From JBNJFY01 sp051747265 (GTDB lineage Bacteria; Bacteroidota; Rhodothermia; Balneolales; Balneolaceae): DNA of 64,000 bases. Numbering within the stretch: position 1 is the first letter of the stretch; each line of letters begins with the position of its first letter. The position numbers and the translations under genes are program-made. Of this stretch, positions 1 through 9,520 are shown piece after piece. The notes beneath the pieces are model-generated. The model worked only from the letters and a program-made list of their open reading frames with translations. It was not told where the DNA came from and made no database searches. The stretch is from positions 124,001-188,000 of the forward strand of contig JBNJFY010000003.1 in NCBI GenBank assembly GCA_051747265.1, in the 5' to 3' direction.

Positions 1-608
1 ATCGCATTTTGTAATGAATCTGTCATCGCTTGGCCAGTAGTGGAAATAACTGAGATTTCGGAAAAATTATAGTCGGTACTCAACTTTTGAGATGCCTTCA
101 TAATACCAGCGGTCGATTCTATACCGATGATACGGTTACCAATCTTATCTTGAATAGAGGCTAACTCCTCAATGGAGGAGAGAGCCATATAACTGGGAAC
201 AACTAACCCCGTTTGTGCCCCCTCGAAAACGACCCCTAAATCAGATAGTTGATCGCCATATTGATCAACATAAGACGCATGAGTTCGAGGCAACCAGGCA
301 TCCATAAATAGATGGTATTGGCCAGAGGCTACTAACTCGAACACTTCGGGCACAGGTCCCATTTTGGTTTCTACGGTATATCCCAGATGATCTTCTAAAA
401 TAACCGCTGTCAAACTGGTTAAGGCAACCCCCTCGGCCCAATTGGCATAAGCTAATTTAATAGTTTCGCTTTCGCTCTTAGGCTGTTCTTGTCGTTCCGA
501 GGTTTCTGATGAGCATCCGAAAAACAAGGTTACTGAAAGAAATAGGGTTGCTACTAAAGCAGGTAGCCGGATTAGAAAGGAAGGCCTGATTCGAACCAGA
601 GTATGCAT
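1..608 (-). CDS. Glycine betaine/choline ABC transporter substrate-binding lipoprotein (3' end outside window)
   Basis: I translated this by hand from ATG at 606-608 leftward: 202 codons are open to the window edge, so the C-terminus is missing. Residues 1-32 form a lipoprotein signal (hydrophobic stretch then FFGC), followed by a polar linker. The mature part begins with IKLAYANWAEG, then a conserved stretch around MGPVPEVFELVASGQYHLFMDAWLP, which is typical of the OpuAC/ProX periplasmic binding-protein fold that captures glycine betaine or proline betaine for an ABC importer. It faces away from the susCD block; the permease and ATPase would be expected to the left of the window. Import of compatible solutes fits a salt-adapted organism and complements the Trk-type K+ system at 59-62 kb. 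Family assignment is good; the exact substrate is inferred. Confidence 0.85.
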   Translation of the reverse strand, partial: MHTLVRIRPSFLIRLPALVATLFLSVTLFFGCSSETSERQEQPKSESETIKLAYANWAEGVALTSLTAVILEDHLGYTVETKMGPVPEVFELVASGQYHLFMDAWLPRTHASYVDQYGDQLSDLGVVFEGAQTGLVVPSYMALSSIEELASIQDKIGNRIIGIESTAGIMKASQKLSTDYNFSEISVISTTGQAMTDSLQNA

Positions 609-1157
609 ATCGTCCTCAGTTTAACTCTCATTAGCAATCGATCTTCACGTCTAACAAATGCAATAGACGCAACATTCACAAGGAGTTACCTGAAATTCAG
701 AGTGGTGAACAAAAATTATCGATAAGGGTAAAGGAAATTTTGCTAGTTGGTCTCTAACCTGTTGCGTTTACCGAATTGTTGTCGTGAGTGATTTACATAA
801 AGCGAAAACTGTTAGCTATTCGGATAATGCAATGACTATACCTAAGCACTAGGATTAACGGATAGATCATCCAAAGCCCAAATATCATGATTATTAGAGC
901 AATTTAATGGATGTTAACCCCGGGTGGAAAGTGGAATCGGGCCACATTGGAAGGAAGTATGCTCAATATTTATTTGTACAAGTACTTCTGCGTAATAATT
1001 TCAGCTTTTTTGCGTGCTGGGTTTCATTATTAAAGAGTTTGGGTGGTCCGGCCTCATTATATAAAGAGATCTTTTGTCGTACTAAGTTTTTTTGTTTTAT
1101 TACCACAGTATAAAGCAGTTGTAAAACTGCATTAACAATAATTAAAAACTCAGGGTT
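609..1157. other. Intergenic region between betaine-binding gene and susC
   Basis: 549 bp, AT-rich, between divergent genes, so it should hold both promoters. I see no convincing conserved hairpin, operator or RNA. The only sizeable open frame (907-1113) has no family resemblance and is not called. Confidence 0.5.
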
Positions 1158-4100
1158 ATGGTTAAAAAGCTATTGTCAACACTTTTGCTATGCTTTGTTG
1201 TGACAGGATGGGCAGCTGCTCAGACTGGTACAATAAGTGGTAAAGTGGTCGACAGTGAATCTGGAGAATCCTTACCTGGTGTAAACATAGTGCTGACCGA
1301 AATTCAGCGCGGTGTGGCCACCGATGGTAATGGTGAATTTAGTATCACCGATGTCGACTTCGGTACCTATACACTGCGAGCCAGCTTCGTTGGTTACAAA
1401 GTGTATCAAGAACAAATCAATTTAAATCAAAGCCAATACGAAGTTCGTATTGAGTTGGTCTCCGATGCCCAACAACTTGAAGATGTTGTGGTAACCGCTT
1501 TCGGTCTGGACCGTGAAACCAAATCTGTTGGTTACGCTGTTCAGGAAGTGGGTGGTGATGACCTATCCATGGTTAAAGACCAAAATATTGTAGGATCCCT
1601 TTCCGGTAAGGTCGCTGGTGTGCAGGTTATTAGTGCCGCTGGTGCCGCTATTGGTGGTTCCGACAAAATTCGCCTTCGTGGTGTGAACGGTCTTACGGAT
1701 GGTCAGCCACTGTTCGTTGTTGATGGTGTACCCATTAATAACCGAAGTTTCTCTGCTGAAGCTGTAGGTCGTGACTACGGTAACTTGGCATCTGACTTGA
1801 ATATGGACAATATTGAGTCTGTTTCTGTTCTGAAGGGTGCGGCCGCATCTGCTATGTACGGAAGCCGTGCTTCTAATGGTGTGATTTTGATTACCACCAA
1901 AAAAGGTGGTAGCGGAGATGGAAGTGTTGGAGTTTCTTACTCTAACAATACGTCTTTCGACCAAGTATCCATTCTGCCTAATTATCAGAATGAGTACGCG
2001 GGTGGATATACGCAGGACTTTATTCAGTACACTGATCCTGTAGATGGACAGACGTATAATGGTCTGAACTATGCTGCCGATGAGAGTTGGGGACCACGTA
2101 TGGATGATCAAGAATACCGCCCATGGTGGTCTTGGTACCATGGTGACTTCGACGGCGACGGTACTGATGATTACGGTAAAACCGCAAAGTTGAGCCCACG
2201 TCCTGATAACGTGCGTAACTTCTTCGAATCCGGTGTTAAAGTAGATAACAGCCTGGCTATTGAAGGTGGTAACGAGCGTTCGGCTTATCGCTTGTCGGTG
2301 AGCAACACCATGCAGCAAGGGGTGATGCCTAACTCAGAATTGTCTAAAAACTACTTGAACTTCAACGGTTCTTTGCAAGTTACCGACAGGCTGACCTCCA
2401 GCATCAACTTTAACTATGTAAACACTGCTGGTAAAGGTCGTCCCGCGCAAGGATACTCTGTTGCCCAGGGTAACCCTATTCAGTCTTTCAATCAGTGGTT
2501 CCAGCGTCAGTTGGATATGAGTAAACTGAAGAATTATCGACTGGAAGACGGTTCGCTGGCTTCCTGGAATATCCGCTCTCATACCAATACCCGTCCCCTA
2601 TACTGGGATAGTCCTTATTTTACTGTAAATGAGAACGTAGCTGAAGATGAGCGCGATCGTGTTTACGGTAACTTTACGTTGAGCTATCAAGTGATGGACA
2701 ACCTGGAAGTAACCGGTACTATCCAGACTGACTTCTATGATTTCATCGTAGAAGACCGTATTGCTTCCGGTGGGTTAGAACAAGACTGGTACCAGATGGT
2801 TAAACGTAGCCGTCAAGAGAATAACTACCAGTTGCATCTGGACTACCAAGAAGACTTCGATGATATTTCATTCAATGGTTTCTTGGGGGGTAACATACGT
2901 ACTGAGGACTATAACCTATCTGCTCAATCAACGGTTGGTGGTCTCTCTACGGCCAATTTCTACAATATTGATGCTTCCAAAGACCGTCCAAATGTGACGA
3001 CTCTTAGGGAAGAGAAGGAAGTACGCTCTGTTTACGGAACTGCTTCTATCGGTTGGAAAGATATGGTTTATGTGGAAGCTACAGGTCGTAACGACTGGTC
3101 TTCTGCGCTGCCTGCCAATGACAACTCCAACTTCTATTATGGATTGTCTGGTAGTTTGGTATTTACTGAATTAGGACCGCTGCAAGGCAATGACATCCTA
3201 AGTTTCGGTAAGATCCGCGCGTCTATCGCTCAGGTAGGTGACGAGATTGATCCTTATCAAATTGCTTCTACCTACGAAGTAATGACTCCTTATGGAAGTA
3301 ATCCCGCTATGGATGTCCCGGAAACATTGAATAACCCAACCTTGACTGCCTCCGTATCTACAGACTATGAATTAGGTCTGGATATGCGATTCCTGCAGGG
3401 ACGTGTTGGATTTGATGTGAACGTGTATCAATCTGTTCGTGAAGACGAAATTCTGCAGCTGCAGGTTTCTCCGGCGAGTGGATATGAAGAAGTTACCATT
3501 AACGCTGGTGAGTTTGTCAGCGAAGGGGTAGAGGTGTCACTTGATGGTGCGCTTGTTGAGACTCGCGACTTCCGCGCTGACTTGACCGTGAACTGGGCAA
3601 CCAGTACTTCTCGTGTTGAGAAGCTGGCTGAAGGTTTGACATCACGAAACTTGGAAAACGCGTATTTCGGCGTTGGACTGTTTGCTCGTGAAGGTCAAGA
3701 GTTAGGTACTATTGTAACCCAGGGTGGTTACGGTGGGTACGCTACGGATGATCAAGGTCGAAACTTGATCAACCCTAACAATGGTCACTACGCTCTAGAA
3801 AGTAATAAAGAGCTGGGTAACCTGCTCCCTGACTGGACTGGTGGTACTCGTCTCGATATTTCTTACAAGAATTTCGACTTCGGTGCCTTCTTCGAATTCC
3901 AGAAAGGTGGACAATTCTACTCCGTGTCTAAGATGTTTAACGCTTATTCCGGATTAGGTGAGAAAACCGTTGGTGATAACGTACTGGGTAATCCATTACG
4001 TGATCCCATATCCGGATCCGGTGGTGTTCCTGGATATTATGTACCTCTCGAAAACGCAGACCCCAACTCGGGTGGTGTGTTGGTTGAAGGTGTAGACGAT

Positions 4101-4430
4101 AATGGTAATGAAGTGAAACATCTGTATGATGCGGCTACCCACTTCATCTATCAGTTCTACAACAAAGAGAACTGGATCTACGATGCTAGTTACATTAAGC
4201 TTCGTGAGGTTAAGTTGTCTTACAACCTACCGCAAGAATGGTTGGCTAACCTACCCGTGCAGCGAGCTAGCGTAGGCGCGTTCGCTAAGAATGTTGCTCT
4301 GCTTTATGCAAGCACCGGTGGTGTAGACCCATCCAGTATCCAAAACGGTACTACCGGATTCTCCTTCTGGGAGGGTGCTGGACTTCCACCAACTCGTTCT
4401 ATTGGATTCAATGTGAATCTGAAATTTTAA
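1158..4430 (+). CDS. SusC/RagA-family TonB-dependent outer-membrane receptor
   Basis: 1090 aa, the usual length of SusC-type receptors. A cleavable signal peptide (about residues 1-21, ending WAAAQ) is followed by a carboxypeptidase-regulatory-like beta-sandwich (TISGKVVDSESGESLPGVNI, about 22-110), a TonB-box-like VVTAFG stretch, a plug domain (about 120-250, with SVLKGAAASAMYGSRASNGVILITTKKG-type ending) and a 22-strand barrel to the C-terminal aromatic NVNLKF. It should import a polymer-derived or peptide ligand across the outer membrane using TonB energy, with the SusD partner 18 bp downstream acting as lid. No glycosidase, sulfatase or peptidase is encoded beside it, so the substrate cannot be named. 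Confidence 0.95.
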   Translation: MVKKLLSTLLLCFVVTGWAAAQTGTISGKVVDSESGESLPGVNIVLTEIQRGVATDGNGEFSITDVDFGTYTLRASFVGYKVYQEQINLNQSQYEVRIELVSDAQQLEDVVVTAFGLDRETKSVGYAVQEVGGDDLSMVKDQNIVGSLSGKVAGVQVISAAGAAIGGSDKIRLRGVNGLTDGQPLFVVDGVPINNRSFSAEAVGRDYGNLASDLNMDNIESVSVLKGAAASAMYGSRASNGVILITTKKGGSGDGSVGVSYSNNTSFDQVSILPNYQNEYAGGYTQDFIQYTDPVDGQTYNGLNYAADESWGPRMDDQEYRPWWSWYHGDFDGDGTDDYGKTAKLSPRPDNVRNFFESGVKVDNSLAIEGGNERSAYRLSVSNTMQQGVMPNSELSKNYLNFNGSLQVTDRLTSSINFNYVNTAGKGRPAQGYSVAQGNPIQSFNQWFQRQLDMSKLKNYRLEDGSLASWNIRSHTNTRPLYWDSPYFTVNENVAEDERDRVYGNFTLSYQVMDNLEVTGTIQTDFYDFIVEDRIASGGLEQDWYQMVKRSRQENNYQLHLDYQEDFDDISFNGFLGGNIRTEDYNLSAQSTVGGLSTANFYNIDASKDRPNVTTLREEKEVRSVYGTASIGWKDMVYVEATGRNDWSSALPANDNSNFYYGLSGSLVFTELGPLQGNDILSFGKIRASIAQVGDEIDPYQIASTYEVMTPYGSNPAMDVPETLNNPTLTASVSTDYELGLDMRFLQGRVGFDVNVYQSVREDEILQLQVSPASGYEEVTINAGEFVSEGVEVSLDGALVETRDFRADLTVNWATSTSRVEKLAEGLTSRNLENAYFGVGLFAREGQELGTIVTQGGYGGYATDDQGRNLINPNNGHYALESNKELGNLLPDWTGGTRLDISYKNFDFGAFFEFQKGGQFYSVSKMFNAYSGLGEKTVGDNVLGNPLRDPISGSGGVPGYYVPLENADPNSGGVLVEGVDDNGNEVKHLYDAATHFIYQFYNKENWIYDASYIKLREVKLSYNLPQEWLANLPVQRASVGAFAKNVALLYASTGGVDPSSIQNGTTGFSFWEGAGLPPTRSIGFNVNLKF

Positions 4431-4448
4431 GAACGCGGAGGTACAACA

Positions 4449-5945
4449 ATGAAATTACCTAGAATATTGAAAAACCATTCTCATATGAGAAAATCAATAG
4501 CCTTATTATTACTTGTCGGACTGTTTTGGGGCTGTGATGATTTTGGGAACATGAACGATGATCCCAACAATCCATCCGCAGCTCAAACAGCCCAGTTGAT
4601 GACCCAAGCCCAGACGTACGTGGGCACTATGACGGGTACCGTGACAGGTACATTGTATGCTCAGTATTTTGCTGAGACGCAGTATACCGATGCTTCGAAC
4701 TATGCTTCGAGCACCTTCGATTTTACGGATTGGTACGTTGAGCCTTTGGCCAACCTCCAGCGTATTATCGACTTGAACTCTGATGCAGAGACGGCTCAAG
4801 ATGTGCTCGCCGGTGGCGCGACTGAAAACCAGTTGGCAGCCGCTCGCATTATGAAAGCATATTTCTTTCACATGATGACGGATCGATGGGGACATATTCC
4901 TTACAGCGATGCGCTGAAGGGAAATGAATCCTTGCGTCCTTCATACGACTCTCAAGCTGATATCTATGCGGACCTCTTAACCGAATTGAGTGAAGCTGTA
5001 GATCAGATTGATACGAACGCTACCGGAATGCAGGGGGATATCCTGTTTGGCGGTAACATGGCCGAGTGGGCCGCGTTTGCGAATTCGCTGCGTATGCGAA
5101 TCGCGCTGCGTATGGCCGATGTTGACGGAACCACTGCTCAATCAGAATTCGAAGCGGCAGTAAACGATCCCAATGGTTACATCTCAGGTGATGTGCTGTA
5201 TCCATTCCTGGCTGAGTCTGCCAACCAGAATCCCTGGTATGCACGTTTCATTACCCGAACAGACTACGCGCTGTCTGATGTAATGGCGGATACCATGAAA
5301 GCATTCAACGATTACCGAGTGTTGAAGTATGGTGATCCGGCTCCTGACGAAGACGATGGTAACGGCGTTGCTGATGACTTCAGCGAAATCGTAGGTATGC
5401 CCTATGGGGTACCCGGATCTGTCGCTGGTGGTATCACTAATGCTTCTATCTCCTTCCCGGGGCAAGCAGTACGTGCGCAAGACGCTCCACTTCCTATGAT
5501 CACCATGGCTGAGGTACACTTCATGTTGGCCGAAGCTATTGAGCGTGGATGGTCTGTACCCGGTACAGCTGCACAACATTACGAAGATGCTATCCAAGCC
5601 TCTTGGGAGCAGTGGGGTGTGTATGATGCAACCAACTTTACCAACTACATGGCGCAAGGTGACATTGCATACAGTTCCGCTGACTGGCAGGAAAAAATTG
5701 GTTACCAGAAGTGGATCGCGCTTTTCCCTCAAGGATATGAAGCTTGGGCAGAATGGCGTCGATTGGATTATCCCGAGCTGGAGGCGGCTTCTGCCGCGTT
5801 GAACCAGAGTGGTGAGATCCCCGTGCGTCACGGATATCCACCTGCGGAAGCAGAGCTGAATAGCGAGAGTTATGAAGCGGCTGTTGAAGCTCAAGGAGGA
5901 CTTCCTACTGGTTTGGACACCAAACTCTGGTGGGATGTGAACTAA
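4449..5945 (+). CDS. SusD/RagB-family nutrient-binding outer-membrane lipoprotein
   Basis: 498 aa. The start at 4449 is supported by a perfect GGAGG (4437-4441) seven bases upstream; an internal ATG at 4485 would give a shorter signal peptide but has no Shine-Dalgarno sequence. Lipoprotein signal MRKSIALLLLVGLFWGC, then NMNDDPNNPSAAQTAQLM, characteristic of the SusD-like_2 subgroup (Pfam SusD-like_2/PF12771 type). It is an alpha-helical TPR-like surface lid that binds ligand over the SusC barrel encoded 18 bp upstream, so the two form one operon ended by the terminator at 5988-6020. Confidence 0.93.
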   Translation: MKLPRILKNHSHMRKSIALLLLVGLFWGCDDFGNMNDDPNNPSAAQTAQLMTQAQTYVGTMTGTVTGTLYAQYFAETQYTDASNYASSTFDFTDWYVEPLANLQRIIDLNSDAETAQDVLAGGATENQLAAARIMKAYFFHMMTDRWGHIPYSDALKGNESLRPSYDSQADIYADLLTELSEAVDQIDTNATGMQGDILFGGNMAEWAAFANSLRMRIALRMADVDGTTAQSEFEAAVNDPNGYISGDVLYPFLAESANQNPWYARFITRTDYALSDVMADTMKAFNDYRVLKYGDPAPDEDDGNGVADDFSEIVGMPYGVPGSVAGGITNASISFPGQAVRAQDAPLPMITMAEVHFMLAEAIERGWSVPGTAAQHYEDAIQASWEQWGVYDATNFTNYMAQGDIAYSSADWQEKIGYQKWIALFPQGYEAWAEWRRLDYPELEAASAALNQSGEIPVRHGYPPAEAELNSESYEAAVEAQGGLPTGLDTKLWWDVN

Positions 5946-5987
5946 GTTCACAAATGGCTAAATAATTACTAGCCAAATTACATTTTG

Positions 5988-6020
5988 GCCCCGCTCGTTT
6001 ATTCGAGTGGGGCTTTTTTT
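5988..6020 (+). terminator. Rho-independent terminator of first susCD operon
   Basis: Ten-base-pair stem GCCCCGCTCG / CGAGTGGGGC (one G-T pair), loop TTTATT, followed by seven T residues. It lies 42 bp after the susD stop. Confidence 0.9.
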
Positions 6021-6460
6021 ATATCATTTATTACAGTAAAATCAGATAGGATAGCTCAAACATCGATGGGTAAGTGCGATAAGTTAAATGTTGATCAACA
6101 GAAACAGCACAATCATGATGAAGGCAAAGTATTCCGCTAATTCACCGATCAGAATTGTTGGATGAGGTTACATATCCAAGTTAATAGAAGGGCTTATTAA
6201 ATTATTGTTAACATTTATTTACAGCGATTTGGTCTCTTTGTGATGTGCGTAACTGATTGCTAGGCTTGCTCTTAGCGAATGTTTAAAAAAAATTAAATAA
6301 ACATTGACTGTTTCTTTGCAGACTTATTATTTGAAGAGTTGGAATATATAGCCTTATAAAAGAAGGTTATGATGACAATTATGGCTATAAAAATTAGCTT
6401 TAATAGCTTCTGAAACGATTAGAAGATCACAAACAAACCCTAACGAAACCGCGAGGTTAT
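6021..6460. other. Upstream region of second susCD operon
   Basis: 440 bp of AT-rich non-coding sequence that should carry the promoter of the second operon. It ends in a 5' leader without a strong Shine-Dalgarno sequence. No specific site is assigned. Confidence 0.5.
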
Positions 6461-9400
6461 ATGCTTAGAAAGCTACTTTCTATCGCAGTCGCCGCGTTAT
6501 TTATTCCTGGTGTCTTATTGGCTCAGGGAACAATAACCGGAACGATTACAGACGATGAGTCCGGAGAAACTCTCCCCGGTGCGAACGTCCTGATTGAAGA
6601 ATTGGGCCGTGGTGCTGCTACTAATATTGACGGTGTGTATACACTGACTAACGTACCCAATGGTACTTATACATTGGTAGCATCATTTGTTGGTTATAAA
6701 AAAATGGAAAAATCCGTTGAAATCACTGGTGGTACGTCCACCGTCGACTTTGCCTTGTCTCCTGATTATATGGGACTGGAAGAGGTCGTAGTTACTGGTT
6801 TCAGTGAGATTGACCGTCAGGCATTTACCGGTAAGGTATCGACGGTATCTTCCGAAAATATTGAAGATATACCCATTTCTTCCCCTACGGATGCCCTGCA
6901 AGGTAATGCTGCGGGTGTTTCGGTTACTTCCGCAACAGGTACTCCTGGTGCAGTTACACAGATTCGAATTCGTGGTCTAAGCTCCATTAATGCGGGCGTT
7001 GATCCCTTGTTCGTAATCGACGGTGTACCTGTAATTGGTGGTGATAACGCGACCAGTACCGCTACCAGTTCATTGGGTGTACTCTCTAGTATCAGTCCTT
7101 CTGATATTGAATCGATCACCGTATTGAAAGATGCCGCTTCTACGGCTCCTTATGGTGCGCGTGGTACCAACGGTGTGGTGGTTATTACAACCAAGCAAGG
7201 TAAGTTTGGAAACACCACTTACTCGGCGAAAGCACAGCGTGGTTACAACAACCGTGCGGTTCCCGGTGAAGGCGCGCTAAATGCTAGTGAATGGGATAAG
7301 TTGTATTACGATTCCGGTGGAAACCTCTTAGGTGACCTTGGTTTCCCAACAGATAAGGCTACTGTTGACGCAGTATTAGGCGCAAGCGGTTGGGATAATT
7401 CAACCGATACTGATTGGGGTAAAGTGGTACGTAATGAAGACGCTGTTCAGCAATCATTTAACTTGTCCGCGCGTGGTGGTAACGAAGATACCAAGTTCTA
7501 CGCTTCGGGAAGTTACTTCAAGCAAGAAGGTCAGACTATTGGTTCCGGTTTGAACCGTGTTTCCGGTAAGTTCGACATTTCGCATCAATTGGATGAACGC
7601 GTAAAAGTACAGAACTCATTTACCGGTTCCTGGGTTGAACAGGATGGTATTTTGGAAGGTGCCGGTTACTTCGGTAGTCCGGTATTGGCTGAATACTTTA
7701 TGCTGCCTATTGATGCTGCGTATAATGAGGACGGATCACCAAATATCGATAATCTGAATGTGGCCATATTCAACCCGGTATACGTTCAGGAAAATGACAT
7801 TGACCGTAAACGTAACTATCGCTTGATTAATAATACCAAGGTTGATGTTACTCTTGCTGAAAATCTGATCTTATCTTCTCGCATGAGCATTGACTACATG
7901 CAGACTGAAGAAAAGTACTATAATGATCCGTTCTATGGTGACTCTGATGACACCAACGGTTCTGTTAATGACATCAGCAACCGTAACTTCAACTACGTTT
8001 GGCAAAATCGCCTCCAGTATTATTGGTATCCGGCGGAAGATCACGACGTAACACTGCAAGCTATTTCTGAATCACAGCGTAACTACTACGCCCGTGTAGA
8101 TGCTTATGGTGAAGGTTTCGCTGCGGACGGGTTACATAACCTAACCAGTACAGCTTCTCCTCAGTTTGTTGGTGGTATCACTACCGACTGGGCGGTACAG
8201 TCGTTCACGGCATTAGCTAACTACGGTTTCCAAAAGAAACTGTATGCTGATGTGAGCTTCCGTTATGAAGGTAGCTCCCGATTCTCCAGTGACGAGCGAT
8301 GGGGTTCTTTCTACTCACTCGGTCTTGGTTATGTGCTTTCCGAAGAAGCATTCATGCAAGATTTCGACTGGTTGAACAACTTGAAGCTACGTGCTTCTTA
8401 TGGAAAAACCGGTAACGCATCTGTAGACTTGAACCAATATCAAGCAACGGTTGGATTTGGTAGCTACAACGATTTAGCTAATATTCAAACCAACCAGCTA
8501 GGTAACCGTAATTTGACTTGGGAAACAGCTAATTCAATCGATATCGGAGTGGACTTCGAATTGTTCGAACGTCTGTCCGGATCGGTTACTGCGTTTAAGA
8601 AAACCAGTAAGGATTTGCTCTATGGTGTTCCCCTTTCTTTTACTACGGGACATGAAGATCAGGTTCAAAACATTGGTGAGTTGTACAACCAAGGTATCGA
8701 AGTTGAATTGAACGCGGATATTATTCGCACCAAAGATTTCGCTTGGAACCTGGGTGGTAACTTCTCCACGCTGAAAAATGAGGTTACCAAATTACCATTG
8801 GATGGAAATGGTGATCCCATTGAGTTAACTACCGCGACTCGCTGGAGAGCGGTTGAAGGTTATGAGCTGAATGCGTGGTATATGCGTGAATGGGCTGGTG
8901 TTGATCCTGATACAGGTGATCCACTCTGGTATATGGATGATGGTAACGGTGGTCGAACCACTACGAATCAGTACAATCAAGCTGATCGTTATTACCAAGG
9001 TGCCAGCGCTCTGCCTACGGTTACGGCTGGTATAAATACTCGCATCGATGTCATGGACTTCTATGTTAGCGCCAATATTTATTATTCAGGCGGTAACAAA
9101 GTATATGACTCGTGGGCCTATTATATGCGTTCCGATGGAGCGTTTAGTCCCGCTTTCGGTCAGTATGAGCGTCAGGCAGATTATTGGGAACAGCCTGGTG
9201 ACGTAGCAGAAAATCCTCGACCTGTATTCGGTGGTAACTTGCTATCTAATGAAACCTCTTCCCGTTTCCTCTATGATGGTGACTATATCCGTTTGCGTAC
9301 GGTTAACATAGGCTACAATGTGCCTACCCGTTTCGCGCAACAAATCGGATTGAAGTCAGCTACCGTATACTTCTTAGGTCAAAACTTGTGGACCTACGCA

Positions 9401-9508
9401 TTTGATGATGATCTGAAATACGATCCTCAGGTTCGTGCTGATGGATTCTTGGATCTGAACGCGGCACCATTGCGTTCGGTCACCTTCGGCATTAATGTGA
9501 ACTTTTAG
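6461..9508 (+). CDS. SusC/RagA-family TonB-dependent outer-membrane receptor (second)
   Basis: 1015 aa. Signal peptide about 1-21 (ending VLLAQ), regulatory beta-sandwich (GTITGTITDDESGETLPGANV, about 22-105), VVVTGFSEIDRQAFTG leading into the plug, plug signature IRIRGLSSINAGVDPLFVIDGVPV and SITVLKDAASTAPYGARGTNGVVVITTKQG, then the barrel ending FGINVNF. It is only loosely like the first SusC and pairs with a different SusD subgroup, so the two systems probably take up different ligands rather than being a recent duplication. The partner starts 12 bp downstream. Confidence 0.95.
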   Translation: MLRKLLSIAVAALFIPGVLLAQGTITGTITDDESGETLPGANVLIEELGRGAATNIDGVYTLTNVPNGTYTLVASFVGYKKMEKSVEITGGTSTVDFALSPDYMGLEEVVVTGFSEIDRQAFTGKVSTVSSENIEDIPISSPTDALQGNAAGVSVTSATGTPGAVTQIRIRGLSSINAGVDPLFVIDGVPVIGGDNATSTATSSLGVLSSISPSDIESITVLKDAASTAPYGARGTNGVVVITTKQGKFGNTTYSAKAQRGYNNRAVPGEGALNASEWDKLYYDSGGNLLGDLGFPTDKATVDAVLGASGWDNSTDTDWGKVVRNEDAVQQSFNLSARGGNEDTKFYASGSYFKQEGQTIGSGLNRVSGKFDISHQLDERVKVQNSFTGSWVEQDGILEGAGYFGSPVLAEYFMLPIDAAYNEDGSPNIDNLNVAIFNPVYVQENDIDRKRNYRLINNTKVDVTLAENLILSSRMSIDYMQTEEKYYNDPFYGDSDDTNGSVNDISNRNFNYVWQNRLQYYWYPAEDHDVTLQAISESQRNYYARVDAYGEGFAADGLHNLTSTASPQFVGGITTDWAVQSFTALANYGFQKKLYADVSFRYEGSSRFSSDERWGSFYSLGLGYVLSEEAFMQDFDWLNNLKLRASYGKTGNASVDLNQYQATVGFGSYNDLANIQTNQLGNRNLTWETANSIDIGVDFELFERLSGSVTAFKKTSKDLLYGVPLSFTTGHEDQVQNIGELYNQGIEVELNADIIRTKDFAWNLGGNFSTLKNEVTKLPLDGNGDPIELTTATRWRAVEGYELNAWYMREWAGVDPDTGDPLWYMDDGNGGRTTTNQYNQADRYYQGASALPTVTAGINTRIDVMDFYVSANIYYSGGNKVYDSWAYYMRSDGAFSPAFGQYERQADYWEQPGDVAENPRPVFGGNLLSNETSSRFLYDGDYIRLRTVNIGYNVPTRFAQQIGLKSATVYFLGQNLWTYAFDDDLKYDPQVRADGFLDLNAAPLRSVTFGINVNF

Positions 9509-9520
9509 GATAGACACGCA

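Noticed and set aside
907..1113. 68-codon frame upstream of the first susC
   Set aside because: No family resemblance, no ribosome site, low-complexity phenylalanine-rich stretch in an AT-rich promoter region.
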